From Alphaproteobacteria bacterium (lineage in GTDB: Bacteria; Pseudomonadota; Alphaproteobacteria; UBA8366): 64,000 nucleotides of DNA. Where the stretch lies: assembly GCA_028281325.1 (NCBI GenBank), contig JANQKC010000021.1, positions 310,001 through 374,000 on the forward strand. Reading direction: 5' to 3'. How positions within the stretch are numbered: the first letter of the stretch is position 1; the number at the start of each line of letters is the position of its first letter. Below the pieces are notes generated by a model. The model ran no database searches. It worked only from the letters and a program-made list of their open reading frames with translations, and was not told the DNA's origin. Below, one piece after another: positions 26,938-36,012 of this stretch. Both the position numbers and the translations under genes were made by a program.

Positions 26938-29634
26938 TCATGCGACCCGGAGCAGCGAATTCAGGGTCTTACCGCTTTCGGCAAGCGATTTGAAGCTGCC
27001 TTGCTCGGCCACCTTCCCGTCGTCCATCACGACGATCTGATCGAAATGCTCCGCGCCGACGATCCGGTTCATCACCCAGACCAGGCCTTGACCGCGCCGC
27101 TCCTCCAACATGTTTTCCAGGATCTCTTCCTGGGTGCGCTGATCGAAGACTTCCGCGGCTTCGTTGACGATCAGGATATCCGGGCGTTTCAGCACGGCCC
27201 GACCAAGCGCCAATTTCTGACGCTGCGGGATCGACAGCCGCGACCCGCCGATGCCGACCGACGCGCGCAGGCCGATCTCGATCACGGTATCCCGCAGGTC
27301 CAGGCTTTCCACCACCTCGCGGACGAGCGCGCCGATCTTGCGCGCCCCATAGGCCTGGCCATGCGCCAGTTTGCCGAACAGGATGTTGTCCTGGATCGTC
27401 GCAGCCGGGTTGTAGTCGTCCTCGTCGAAGAAGGCGATCGAATCCTCCAACTCGGGCGGCAGACCGTCGGCGAAGGCGTGCCGCGCCTCCAGAATCCGTT
27501 CCTGCATCGGCGGGTCGATCAGGCCGAGGCGATGACGTTCGGTGATCAGCATGAACGGCAGCGACAGCAACCGCAGCCGGCTCTCGTCGCTCAACGGGAC
27601 GCCGCGCGTCGCCTGATCGATGATCTGGCGATAATCCGGCAGTTCCTCGGCGGAGATGAAGCTGTATTGCTGGAAGAATTCGTGATCCGACGGCAGGTCG
27701 GCGAACAGTTCGACCATGGTCTCGGCGACGCGCAGGCCAATGGCGACGAAGTCGTTGGTCAGCCCCGCCCGGTCGAGCACGCGGCGTACATAGGGGTGTT
27801 CGGCCAGCCGGTCCATGTCGAACCGGTCGTCCAGCGGCGCGCCGAACAACAGGTTCTCGCCGACCGTCGCATTGCCGTTGTAGCGGTCCTTCTCGAACCG
27901 TTCGACCAGGGCGGCCATCGGCGCGGCGCGCGTACGGTCGCGCATGGTCGCCCGCGCCTGCAAAATTTTCTGTGCGATTTCCGGATTTTCCGATGGGTTC
28001 ATGCAACCCCGCAGGCCGATGCCATAGACATCCTCGTCCATCTTCACGACACGCAACGCCGCGATCAGCCGGGCCGGAATCTCCGCGGGCCCGGACACCC
28101 CGGCGGCCGCGTAGTCGACCCAATCGGCCGCGTAGTCGTAGGGCGAGTTGCCCGACCATGTGGCTTCGGCGCGGGCCTCGGCTTGCGCCTCGGCATCCGC
28201 CAAATCCGCCGCCAGGGCATCGGGCGCGGCGGGCAGGTGTTTCAACCCATAGAGCAGGTTCTCGCCGATGCTGGCGTTGTGCAGATGGGTGTTCGCGCCG
28301 ACATAGCCGATGCGGCGGCCGGTGACCGATTCCGGCAGCCGGGCGAGATCGTGCGCGCCGATCGATATCCGGCCCGAACTGGGCGGGAACAACCGGGCCA
28401 ACAGCATCGCCAACTCGCTCTTGCCGCTTGCCGGGTCGCCGACGATGGCGACATGGGACGCGACCGGCACCGTGAACGCCGCGCCGTCCAGAATCTTGTG
28501 GCCGTCCTCGTCGGACAGGCTGACGTTGATCGCAATGTCGCCCTCCAGCGGACCGGGGTCCACGGCATCCGTGGATTGCAGCGCCTCGTCCAGCATGCCC
28601 GGCGGGTGGAACTGTTCGATCACCTGTTCATACTTGATGCGCACGTCCTCGCGCTGCTGATACCACACCAGCAGCTCTTTCCACGGCGCGGCGAGGTCCT
28701 TGTAGGCGGCGAGAACGGCGATCAACGCGCCCAAGGTCAGGTCGCCCTGAATGACCAGATAGCCGCCGATCGAAAAGAAGAAGAAGGGCGTCAGCTTATC
28801 GATGAAGTTGTTGAGGAACTTGATGAAGAACTTGCGCCGGTAGATCTCGTAGCGGATATGGAAGATCCGGCCGAGCCGGTCGGTGAAGCGCGACAGCTCC
28901 AACTGCGCCGTGTCGTTGGCATGAATTTCGACGATGCCGGAGACCGACTCGCCGATATGGTCCGACAAGCGGCGCACATTCTGAATCCGCTGCTTCGCCA
29001 GCATGTTGACCCGGCGCTGCAGCTTGGGGATCAGGTAAATCTGCAGCGGATAAAAGGCGATCGCCGCCAACCCGAGCCAGACATCCTGCAGCAGGATGAA
29101 GCCGAGGATGATCGCAAGCTGGCCGCCGTAGAACATGACGTCGACGAAGGCGGTGCCGATAAACCCGCCCAGCGGCTCGACCTCCGCGGTGATGATCGGG
29201 ATGACTTCGCCCTGGCCCACCTTGCGGAACCGCGCGAGGGGAAAGCGCAGAACGCGGGCGTAGAGCTGATAGCGCAGCCGGCGCAGCAACCGTTCGCCCA
29301 ACTGCCCCTTGTACACGTTGATGTGATACTTGAAGCAGCCGTTGACCAGCACCAGGAACAGGTAGCAGAAGCTCAGCGTCAGCAGGAAGTGGATCTGCGT
29401 GGTGTTGACGTGGAAGGCGGTGCCGAACAGCGGCATGACATAGGGCGGCCCCTCGCCGCCGATCGCCTCGTTGACGATGATCTTCGGCAATTCGAGCGAC
29501 ATGAAAAGAAACGGGTAATAGGCGATCGTAACGGCGATCAGATAAAGCTGCTGCGGCCCGCTGTACCGCAGGATATATCTGAAAATGGAGTTTTCCATGA
29601 ACCGCCCGCCGTCCCCCTTTTGGGCATGCTCCAT
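26938..29634 (-). CDS. ABC exporter with repeated, degenerate nucleotide-binding domain
   Basis: An 898-residue half transporter. The membrane domain (about residues 20-325) has the type IV exporter pattern, with hydrophobic segments near 30-50, 82-98, 168-202 and 283-312. Walker A is GDPASGKS at 399-406. The segment that normally joins Q-loop and signature is greatly expanded: a unit ending in ENLLYG/ENLLFG/DNILFG occurs at about 453-463, 588-598 and 744-754, each followed by an IGLR motif (about 539, 632, 787). The signature reads LSIPQ (800-804) instead of LSGGQ, Walker B ends VNE (Asn824), and the H-loop His is Asn856. So ATP hydrolysis may be weak or regulatory. GTG 29649 and ATG 29598 are alternative starts. 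The gene is divergent from a glycosyltransferase operon. Confidence 0.88.
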   Translation of the reverse strand: MEHAQKGDGGRFMENSIFRYILRYSGPQQLYLIAVTIAYYPFLFMSLELPKIIVNEAIGGEGPPYVMPLFGTAFHVNTTQIHFLLTLSFCYLFLVLVNGCFKYHINVYKGQLGERLLRRLRYQLYARVLRFPLARFRKVGQGEVIPIITAEVEPLGGFIGTAFVDVMFYGGQLAIILGFILLQDVWLGLAAIAFYPLQIYLIPKLQRRVNMLAKQRIQNVRRLSDHIGESVSGIVEIHANDTAQLELSRFTDRLGRIFHIRYEIYRRKFFIKFLNNFIDKLTPFFFFSIGGYLVIQGDLTLGALIAVLAAYKDLAAPWKELLVWYQQREDVRIKYEQVIEQFHPPGMLDEALQSTDAVDPGPLEGDIAINVSLSDEDGHKILDGAAFTVPVASHVAIVGDPASGKSELAMLLARLFPPSSGRISIGAHDLARLPESVTGRRIGYVGANTHLHNASIGENLLYGLKHLPAAPDALAADLADAEAQAEARAEATWSGNSPYDYAADWVDYAAAGVSGPAEIPARLIAALRVVKMDEDVYGIGLRGCMNPSENPEIAQKILQARATMRDRTRAAPMAALVERFEKDRYNGNATVGENLLFGAPLDDRFDMDRLAEHPYVRRVLDRAGLTNDFVAIGLRVAETMVELFADLPSDHEFFQQYSFISAEELPDYRQIIDQATRGVPLSDESRLRLLSLPFMLITERHRLGLIDPPMQERILEARHAFADGLPPELEDSIAFFDEDDYNPAATIQDNILFGKLAHGQAYGARKIGALVREVVESLDLRDTVIEIGLRASVGIGGSRLSIPQRQKLALGRAVLKRPDILIVNEAAEVFDQRTQEEILENMLEERRGQGLVWVMNRIVGAEHFDQIVVMDDGKVAEQGSFKSLAESGKTLNSLLRVA

Positions 29635-29774
29635 GATGCGCCGCCGCACTTAAAAATAGCTTAACCGACGCGATTGTCCGGGTAAATGAACTCACGATTT
29701 ACGGGATATCATCACTTCCACGGCAAGCGCGCGCCATGCGATAGTCCGGCAGGAGCGGTACAGGAAGGTCCGGC

Positions 29775-30998
29775 ATGACACTCCCCGGCGGGCGCAGGCG
29801 CGTCCTGATCTACAGCCACGACACCTTCGGCCTCGGTCATCTGCGGCGGTGCCGCACGATCGCCCAGGCGCTGGTCGCGGGCGACCCGGATATGTCGGTG
29901 CTGATCCTGTCGGGATCGCCGATCATCGGCCGGTTCGATTTCGGCGAGCGCGTCGATTTCGTGCGCATTCCCGGCGTCATCAAGCTCAAGAACGGCGAAT
30001 ACACCTCGCTGTCGCTCGGTATCGATTTCGAGCAGACGCTCGCCATGCGCGCGGCGATCATCCGCCATACCGCCGAGGCCTTCGACCCGGACCTGTTCAT
30101 CGTCGACAAGGAGCCGCTGGGCCTGCGCGGCGAAGTGCGCGGCGCGCTGGAGGTGCTGCAGGCCCGCGGCTGTCCGCTGGTGCTGGGCCTGCGCGACGTG
30201 CTGGACGATCCGACGGCGCTGGCGCGCGAATGGGGCCGGAAGCGGGCCGTGCCGGCGTTGCGCGACCTGTATGACGAAATCTGGATCTACGGCCTGCCGC
30301 AGATCTGCGATCCGCTGGACGGCCTGGCCCTGCCGCCGTCGGTCCGGCGCAAGGCCAGCTTCACCGGCTACCTGCGCCGGTCGCTGCCGGATACGAAGAA
30401 TACCGGCCATGACGTGGCGCGCCGCCCGATCGACATGACCGACCCGTATATCCTGGTGACCGCGGGCGGCGGCGGCGACGGTGAGATTCTGATGGATTGG
30501 GTGCTGCGCGCCTACGAAGCCGACGCGACGCTGCCGTTGCGGGCGCTGTTCGTGCTGGGGCCGTTCATGGCGGCCGACCGGCAGCAGGAATTCCAATCCC
30601 GCGCCCGGCGGATCGGCGCGAGCGTCCTGACCTTCGACGCCTATATGGAGACGCTGGTGGCGCAGGCGGCGGGGGTTGTCTGCATGGGCGGATACAATAC
30701 CTTCTGCGAGGTGCTGTCCTTCGACAAACCCGCGCTCATCGTGCCGCGCACCCGGCCCCGCCGCGAGCAGTTCATCCGCGCCCAGCAGGCCCGCGCGCTA
30801 GGGCTGGCCACCATGCTCGACGCGGCCGACGCGGCGGCCGCAACGGTGATGGCGACCGCGCTGAAACATCTCAGCCAGCAACCGCCGCCCTCCGAGAGCG
30901 TCGTCCCCGGCCTGCTCGACGGGTTGGAGAATGTGCAACGGCTGGCCAAACGCGCCATGGCGCCCGGCCGGGCCGCACTGAGCGCGGCGAACGAATGA
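29775..30998 (+). CDS. MurG-like glycosyltransferase (COG4671 type)
   Basis: A 407-residue GT-B protein. The N-terminal VLIYSHDTFGLGHLRRC resembles the acceptor-side motif of MurG/GT28-like enzymes. The middle has CPLVLGLRDVLDDP, and the C-terminal donor domain has ILVTAGGGGDGEILMDWVL and VVCMGGYNTFCEVLSFDKP. The acceptor and sugar are unknown. It is the first gene of a five-gene, mostly overlapping operon and is divergent from the ABC exporter across 140 bp. A second protein of the same type ends the operon, so the two may perform consecutive transfers. Confidence 0.83.
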   Translation: MTLPGGRRRVLIYSHDTFGLGHLRRCRTIAQALVAGDPDMSVLILSGSPIIGRFDFGERVDFVRIPGVIKLKNGEYTSLSLGIDFEQTLAMRAAIIRHTAEAFDPDLFIVDKEPLGLRGEVRGALEVLQARGCPLVLGLRDVLDDPTALAREWGRKRAVPALRDLYDEIWIYGLPQICDPLDGLALPPSVRRKASFTGYLRRSLPDTKNTGHDVARRPIDMTDPYILVTAGGGGDGEILMDWVLRAYEADATLPLRALFVLGPFMAADRQQEFQSRARRIGASVLTFDAYMETLVAQAAGVVCMGGYNTFCEVLSFDKPALIVPRTRPRREQFIRAQQARALGLATMLDAADAAAATVMATALKHLSQQPPPSESVVPGLLDGLENVQRLAKRAMAPGRAALSAANE

Positions 30999-31014
30999 GA
31001 CGGCGGAGCATGAC

Positions 31015-32283
31015 ATGACGATCGCCATCGTGCTCAAAGGCTATCCGCGCCTGTCCGAAACCTTCATCGCGCAGGAAATCCTCGGCCTCGAACGCCGCGG
31101 CCTGCCGCTGCATCTGGTCTCGTTGCGCCATCCCACCGACCCGGCACGCCACCCGATCCACGACGAGATCGCGGCGCCGCTGCTGTACCTACCGGAATAC
31201 CTGCATCAGGAACCGCGCCGGACGCTGCGCGCCTGGCGCAACGCCGCCCGCCTGCCCGGCTACGCCGCCGCGCGCACCGCCCTTGCCGCCGATTTTCGCC
31301 GCGACCCGACCCGCAACCGGATACGCCGGTTCGGCCAAGCCTGCGTGCTGGCGGCCGAGTTGGGCGGCGCGGTGACGCATCTGCACGCGCATTTCCTGCA
31401 CACGCCGGGGTCGGTCGCGCGCTATGCGGCGATGATGTTGGGCATCGGCTTCAGCCTGTCCGGCCACGCCAAGGATGTCTGGACCACGCCGCAATGGGAC
31501 CTCGCCGGCAAATTGGCCGACGCGGCCTGGACGGTGGCGTGCAGCGCGGCGGCGACGGACACCCTCCGCACCATCGCACCCGGCGCACCCCTCGAAACGG
31601 TGTATCACGGTCTCGATCTCGACCGCTTTCCGCTCTTCACGGACTCGCGCCCACCGCGCACCGGAACGATGCCGGACGATCCGGTGCGGCTGCTCGCGGT
31701 CGGCCGCGCGGTCGGGAAGAAAGGCTTCGACGGGCTGTTGACCGCGCTTGCCGCCTTGCCGCCCGCCCTGCACTGGCGGCTGACCCATATCGGCGCCGGC
31801 CCGGACCTGGAAAACCTGCAACGGCAGGCGCAGACCCTCGGCCTGTCGGACCGTATCGACTGGCAAGGCGCGCGCACGCAGGATCACGTGCTGCAGGCGA
31901 TGCGCGCGGCGGACCTGTTCCTCATGACGTCGCGCATCACGGCGGACGGCGACCGTGACGGCCTGCCCAATGTCCTGATGGAGGCGCAGAGCCAGGCGTT
32001 GCCGGTGATCGCGACGGCGGTTTCCGCGATCCCGGAACTGATCGAGCCCGATCGGACGGGCGTGCTGGTGCCGCCGGAAGACCCGGATGCCCTCTGCGCC
32101 GCGATCCTGCGCCTTGCCGCAGACTCAACGGAACGGACCCGGTTCGGCGTCGCCGGCGCGGCGCGGCTGCGCGAGCGCTTCGGCAGCGGCCCCGGCCTCG
32201 ACCGCCTGGCCGTGCGGCTGCGCGACAGCGCCGCGATCCCGCAGCCGACCGGCGTACCGAACGCCAACGCACGGGCCGCCTGA
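31015..32283 (+). CDS. glycosyltransferase family 4 protein
   Basis: A 422-residue GT-B enzyme. The N-terminus IAIVLKGYPRLSETFIAQEI is the WcaL/AmsK-like motif seen in exopolysaccharide transferases. The middle has HLHAHFLHTPGSVARY and FSLSGHAKDVW, and the donor domain has LAVGRAVGKKGFDGL, GLPNVLMEAQSQALPVIAT and VSAIPELI. It transfers a hexose or similar sugar to a growing lipid-linked glycan (inferred). It begins 16 bp after the previous gene, and its stop overlaps the next start (TGATG). Confidence 0.87.
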   Translation: MTIAIVLKGYPRLSETFIAQEILGLERRGLPLHLVSLRHPTDPARHPIHDEIAAPLLYLPEYLHQEPRRTLRAWRNAARLPGYAAARTALAADFRRDPTRNRIRRFGQACVLAAELGGAVTHLHAHFLHTPGSVARYAAMMLGIGFSLSGHAKDVWTTPQWDLAGKLADAAWTVACSAAATDTLRTIAPGAPLETVYHGLDLDRFPLFTDSRPPRTGTMPDDPVRLLAVGRAVGKKGFDGLLTALAALPPALHWRLTHIGAGPDLENLQRQAQTLGLSDRIDWQGARTQDHVLQAMRAADLFLMTSRITADGDRDGLPNVLMEAQSQALPVIATAVSAIPELIEPDRTGVLVPPEDPDALCAAILRLAADSTERTRFGVAGAARLRERFGSGPGLDRLAVRLRDSAAIPQPTGVPNANARAA

Positions 32284-33425
32284 TGCGGATCGCCTTCTAC
32301 GCCCCGATGAAACCGCCGACCCATCCGGTGCCGTCCGGCGACCGCCGCATGGCCGGGCTGCTGGTGGACGCGTTGCGGCATGCGGGCCATGACGTGTCCC
32401 TCGCCTCGCCCTTGCGCAGCTACGACCGCACCGGCGATGCCCAACGGCAGGCCCGCATCCGCCGGATCGCCGAGCGCGTAACGCGGCGCTATCTGGCGCG
32501 ACACCGCCGCCACCGGCCCGACCTTTGGTTCACCTATCACGTGTATCACAAGGCCCCGGACTGGATCGGCCCCGCCGTCGCCGAGCGCTTGTCGATTCCC
32601 TATGTCATGGCCGACCCGATCGTTTCGCCATCGCAAGAAGGCGGACCCTGGGCGCTGGGGCATGACGCATCCGCCGCCGCGATCGCCAAGGCCGACCGGC
32701 TGATCGCCTTCGACCCGATCGATATTCCCGCCGTCGCGCGGCTGCGCCGGGGCGATGGCGCCATCACGCCGCTGCCGCCCTTCCTGGACGCCCCGCCGGC
32801 GCGATCGTCCAAACCGGCGCTGCGCGCGGCCCTGGCGAAGCGCCACGATCTGGACCCGGCCATCCCCTGGCTGGCGACGGTCGCGATGATGCGGCAAGAC
32901 GTGAAACGCGAGTCCTACCGCCTGTTGGCCGAGGCGCTGGGAAGGCTGCGGTCGAAGAACTGGGCGCTGCTGATCGCCGGGGACGGCCCCGCGCGGGACG
33001 AGATCGAACCGTTGCTGCTCGCCGCCGGGCGGGTCGTGTTCCTCGGCCATGTCGCGGACGACACGATACCCGATCTTTATCACGCCGCCGACATCGCCGT
33101 CTGGCCGGCGCTGAAGGAAGGTTACGCCATGGCGCTGGTGGAAGCGCAGGCATGCGGGCTGCCGGTGGTCGCCGGGTTCCGGCCCGGAATAGCCCAGGTG
33201 GTGGAGCAGGACGAAACCGGCCTGCTGACGCCGGAAGGCGACGGCGCGGCCTTCGCCGCGGCCATCGGCCGGCTGCTCGACGACCCGCCGGCTTTGGCCG
33301 CGATGGCCGACCGGACCCGGGCAAGGACCGGCCGGCTTGGCCTGGACCGGGCGGCGCGCCGGCTCGACACGGTGTTGCAGGCGGCGCGCGGCGATCATCG
33401 GAAGCGTTGGGGGCATCGGTCATGA
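32283..33425 (+). CDS. glycosyltransferase family 4 protein
   Basis: A 380-residue GT-B enzyme. It begins MRIAFYAPMKPPTHPVPSGD, a common GT4 start that places the acceptor-side glycine-rich loop. The C-terminal domain has LLIAGDGPARDEIEPLL, DIAVWPALKEGYAMALVEAQ (the EX7E pair) and ACGLPVVAGFRPGI. The sequence LWFTYHVYHKAPDWIG is unusual. It follows the previous gene with a one-base overlap and overlaps the phosphatase gene by 4 bp (ATGA), so the enzymes are made together. Confidence 0.87.
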   Translation: MRIAFYAPMKPPTHPVPSGDRRMAGLLVDALRHAGHDVSLASPLRSYDRTGDAQRQARIRRIAERVTRRYLARHRRHRPDLWFTYHVYHKAPDWIGPAVAERLSIPYVMADPIVSPSQEGGPWALGHDASAAAIAKADRLIAFDPIDIPAVARLRRGDGAITPLPPFLDAPPARSSKPALRAALAKRHDLDPAIPWLATVAMMRQDVKRESYRLLAEALGRLRSKNWALLIAGDGPARDEIEPLLLAAGRVVFLGHVADDTIPDLYHAADIAVWPALKEGYAMALVEAQACGLPVVAGFRPGIAQVVEQDETGLLTPEGDGAAFAAAIGRLLDDPPALAAMADRTRARTGRLGLDRAARRLDTVLQAARGDHRKRWGHRS

Positions 33426-34018
33426 CGCTGCTCGCCCTGATCCGCCACGGCCCCACCGAATGGAACGAGAACGGCCTCGTCCAGGGCCGCAGCGACATCC
33501 CGCTCAGCGACCGGGGCCGCGCCAAGGTCACGCAATGGCGGCTCCCCGATATGCTGGCGGGTTTCGACTGGGTCGCGAGCCCGCTGTCCCGTGCCCAGGA
33601 AACCGCACGGATTCTGTCCGGCGGGCCGGTGCCCGGCGACGACCGGCTGGTCGAAATGGACTGGGCCGTCTGGGAGGGCCGGACGCTGCCGGACCTGCGC
33701 GCCGAACTCGGCGACCTGATGACCGCCTGGGAGGCGAAGGGGTTGGACTTCCGCGCCCCCGGCGGCGAGAGCCCGCGGGAGGTCCAGGCGCGCCTGCGGC
33801 CTTTCCTCGCGGAACGCGCCGCGGCGGACAGGCCGACCGTCGCGGTTTGCCATCGCGGCGTCATCCGCGCGGTCTATGCGCTTGCCATCGATTGGGACAT
33901 GACGCACAAGCCGCCGCGCCGGCTCGCCGACAGCACGGTGCAGCTTTTCCGGCTCGGCGAGGACGGCATGCCAAGCGTACACGCCCTCGACCTGCCGCTG
34001 ACCGGCGGCACGCCATGA
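33422..34018 (+). CDS. histidine phosphatase family protein
   Basis: A 198-residue phosphoglycerate-mutase-like phosphatase. The catalytic motif LIRHGPTEWNENGLVQGRSD holds the RHG phosphohistidine. The second Arg is in SPLSRAQETARIL, the acid residue region is EMDWAVWEG, and the second His is in AVCHRGVIRAVYA. Within a glycosyltransferase operon it is likely to remove a phosphate from a sugar-phosphate or phosphoglycerate-linked intermediate, but the substrate is not known. It overlaps genes on both sides by 4 bp. Confidence 0.88.
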   Translation: MTLLALIRHGPTEWNENGLVQGRSDIPLSDRGRAKVTQWRLPDMLAGFDWVASPLSRAQETARILSGGPVPGDDRLVEMDWAVWEGRTLPDLRAELGDLMTAWEAKGLDFRAPGGESPREVQARLRPFLAERAAADRPTVAVCHRGVIRAVYALAIDWDMTHKPPRRLADSTVQLFRLGEDGMPSVHALDLPLTGGTP

Positions 34019-35142
34019 GCGCGCCCCGCGTCTTCTTCTATGTGCAGCATCTGCTCGGCATCGGGCACACGGCGCGCGCCGCGGCGTTGACACGGGCGAT
34101 GCGGCGGCGGGGGCTGGACGTGATCTACGTGTCGGGCGGCTTCGACGCGCTGGAGGAAGACCTGGCCGGGGCGGCCGTCCGGCGGCTGCCGCCGGTGCGC
34201 AGCGCGGACGCCACCTTCACCGCCTTGCTGGGCGACGGCGATATCCCGATCGACGACACATGGCGCGACCGGCGGCGCGCGGCGCTGCTCGCCGCCTACC
34301 GCGAGACGCGGCCGGACCTGGTGCTGATCGAAACCTTCCCGTTCGGCCGCTGGCCCTTCCGGTTCGAGTTGCTGCCGCTGCTGCGGGAAGCCCAGGGGCA
34401 GGCAAGGATTCTGTGCTCGCTGCGGGACGTGTTGGTGCCCAAGACGAAGCGGACGCGGCTCGACGCGATCGTCGATGTGGTCGAGACGTATTTCGACACG
34501 ATCCTGGTGCATGGCGATCCCGCTTTCGTGCGGCTCGACGAAACCTTCGCGCCCGCGCCGCGCATCGCCGGCAAGCTCCGCTACACCGGCTATGTGGCGG
34601 ACGCGCCCGACATCCCCCGGAACGGGCCCGGCGCGGGCGAGGTCATCGTATCGGCGGGCGGCGGCGGCACCGGCGGCCCCCTGATGCGCATGGCGCGGGC
34701 GGCGCGCGCGCACAGCGGCCTCGCCGATGCCTCCTGGCGGTTCCTGATCGGCCCCAACATGCCGCAACGGGACGCTGCCGCCTTGGCCGACGACAACACG
34801 ATCACCGTCGAGCCGGTTCGGCCCGATTTCCAGGCCCTGCTCGCCCGCGCCGCTGTTTCGGTCAGCCAGGGCGGCTACAATACGGTCATGGATATCCTGA
34901 CCGCGGGCGCGCGCAGCGTCGTCGTGCCGTTCAGTGCGCATGGCCAATCGGAACAGCGACGCCGCGCCCGCCTGCTCGCGGATCGGGGTATTCTGACGCT
35001 GGTCGAGGAGGACGGGCTGACGCCCGCGGCCCTGGCCGCCGCCATCGACCGCGCCGCGGCCGGCCCACGCGCCCAACCCATGGGAATCGACCTGAACGGC
35101 GCGCATAATAGCGCAGAATTGATCGCGGCCGCCGCCGCATAG
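34015..35142 (+). CDS. MurG-like glycosyltransferase (COG4671 type)
   Basis: A 375-residue GT-B enzyme related to the first gene of the operon. It has VFFYVQHLLGIGHTARAAAL at the N-terminus, ILCSLRDVLVPKTKRTR in the middle, and VIVSAGGGGTGGPLMRM and VSQGGYNTVMDILTAGARSV in the donor domain. The two proteins share the same layout but differ in detail, which suggests duplicated enzymes with different acceptors. It is the last gene of the operon. A perfect hairpin follows 85 bp downstream. Confidence 0.84.
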   Translation: MSAPRVFFYVQHLLGIGHTARAAALTRAMRRRGLDVIYVSGGFDALEEDLAGAAVRRLPPVRSADATFTALLGDGDIPIDDTWRDRRRAALLAAYRETRPDLVLIETFPFGRWPFRFELLPLLREAQGQARILCSLRDVLVPKTKRTRLDAIVDVVETYFDTILVHGDPAFVRLDETFAPAPRIAGKLRYTGYVADAPDIPRNGPGAGEVIVSAGGGGTGGPLMRMARAARAHSGLADASWRFLIGPNMPQRDAAALADDNTITVEPVRPDFQALLARAAVSVSQGGYNTVMDILTAGARSVVVPFSAHGQSEQRRRARLLADRGILTLVEEDGLTPAALAAAIDRAAAGPRAQPMGIDLNGAHNSAELIAAAAA

Positions 35143-35460
35143 GCCGATGAGGGATTAAGATGCCGCTTTGCGAATGCGTTCACCCACAATATAGTCCGCA
35201 GCCATGACGATCATCGCGAGCGTCCCGCTGCCGGCGCGCGCCCGCGCCGGCAGCGATCCGATCAGACCGGGACTTACCCGGCGTACGGGGCGACCATCGG
35301 TAATCCCTAGCAGTTTGTTAACCAAAGATCGCAACAATCGGCGCAGGGGAATCGGCAATCCCGCCGCGGCAGGCCGGAAAATCAGCGATTTTCGGACCGA
35401 ACGACACGAAACCGTCGCGACCAACATCACGGAACCGCCGAAGAGGCGGCCTCTCGAAAC
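35143..35460. other. 318-bp gap between glycosyltransferase and transporter operons
   Basis: I see no convincing gene. One open frame from 35204 ends by overlapping the next start, but it has no ribosome-binding site or domain and runs through a hairpin. The region contains the strong hairpin at 35227-35254 and presumably the promoter for the downstream transporter operon, in the less GC-rich part around 35300-35460. Confidence 0.5.
35227..35254 (+). terminator. perfect GC hairpin, possible terminator
   Basis: Twelve-base arms GCTGCCGGCGCG and CGCGCCGGCAGC close a 4-base loop. There is no T tract after it, so it could be a Rho-assisted end, a transcript-stabilising structure or a repeat. Its position 85 bp after the glycosyltransferase operon suggests a 3' boundary. 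Confidence 0.4.
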
Positions 35461-36012
35461 ATGATCTATCACCGCTATCCCGCCCGCAGCCTGATGTGGG
35501 ACTATTGCCGGGCCGCCGCCGGGCTCCTCATCGCCCTCGTGCCGCTGACCATGGGCGCGCCAGGCGCCTTCTTCACCCTTCTGCTCGGCACGATCGCCGC
35601 GCTGTTCTTCTTTTACGGATTGCGCACGGTCAACCAGCATATGAGCGCCCTGGAAATCCGCGAGGACGGAATCATGAACCACGGTCCCCGCAAGAAGTTC
35701 TTCGGATGGGACGACCTGTCGGACGTGCGCTTGCGCTATTACTCGACCGCACGCGACAAGAACCGGCGCAGCCTCGACACCGGCTGGATGGAACTCAAGC
35801 TCACGAGTCCGACGGACAAGCTCCGCATCGATTCGGAAATCAGCGGCTTCGACAAGATCCTCGATGCGGTCGCCAGCGTGATCGAACGGCGCCACCTTGA
35901 GCTTGACGAAACGTCGCAGCAAAATTTCAACGCCTACTACGGCAAAGCCGACGAGTCGGACGACGGCCCCGGCCGAGACGATGGGCGAAATCACCCAGGC
36001 GGGGTGCGTTGA
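35461..36012 (+). CDS. small membrane protein, PH-like cytoplasmic domain, unknown function
   Basis: A 183-residue protein. Two hydrophobic helices occupy about residues 12-55 (LLIALVPLTMG and LGTIAALFFFYGL). They are followed by a soluble part with LEIREDGIMNHGPRKKFFGW and DLSDVRLRYYSTARDK, a strand pattern like bacterial PH/DUF-type membrane proteins. I do not recognise a named family. Its stop overlaps the ATG of the transporter ATPase gene (TGATG), so it is the first gene of the transporter operon and may regulate or localise it. Confidence 0.75.
   Translation: MIYHRYPARSLMWDYCRAAAGLLIALVPLTMGAPGAFFTLLLGTIAALFFFYGLRTVNQHMSALEIREDGIMNHGPRKKFFGWDDLSDVRLRYYSTARDKNRRSLDTGWMELKLTSPTDKLRIDSEISGFDKILDAVASVIERRHLELDETSQQNFNAYYGKADESDDGPGRDDGRNHPGGVR

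Noticed and set aside
26818-29664. 948-codon open frame on the plus strand
   Set aside because: It lies fully opposite the ABC exporter and cNMP-binding genes, whose protein motifs are clear. The translated sequence is Arg/Gln/His-rich with no domain, as expected for antisense frames in GC-rich DNA.
35204-35464. 86-codon open frame between the glycosyltransferase and transporter operons
   Set aside because: No ribosome-binding site or domain. It is very basic and polar and passes through a perfect hairpin.
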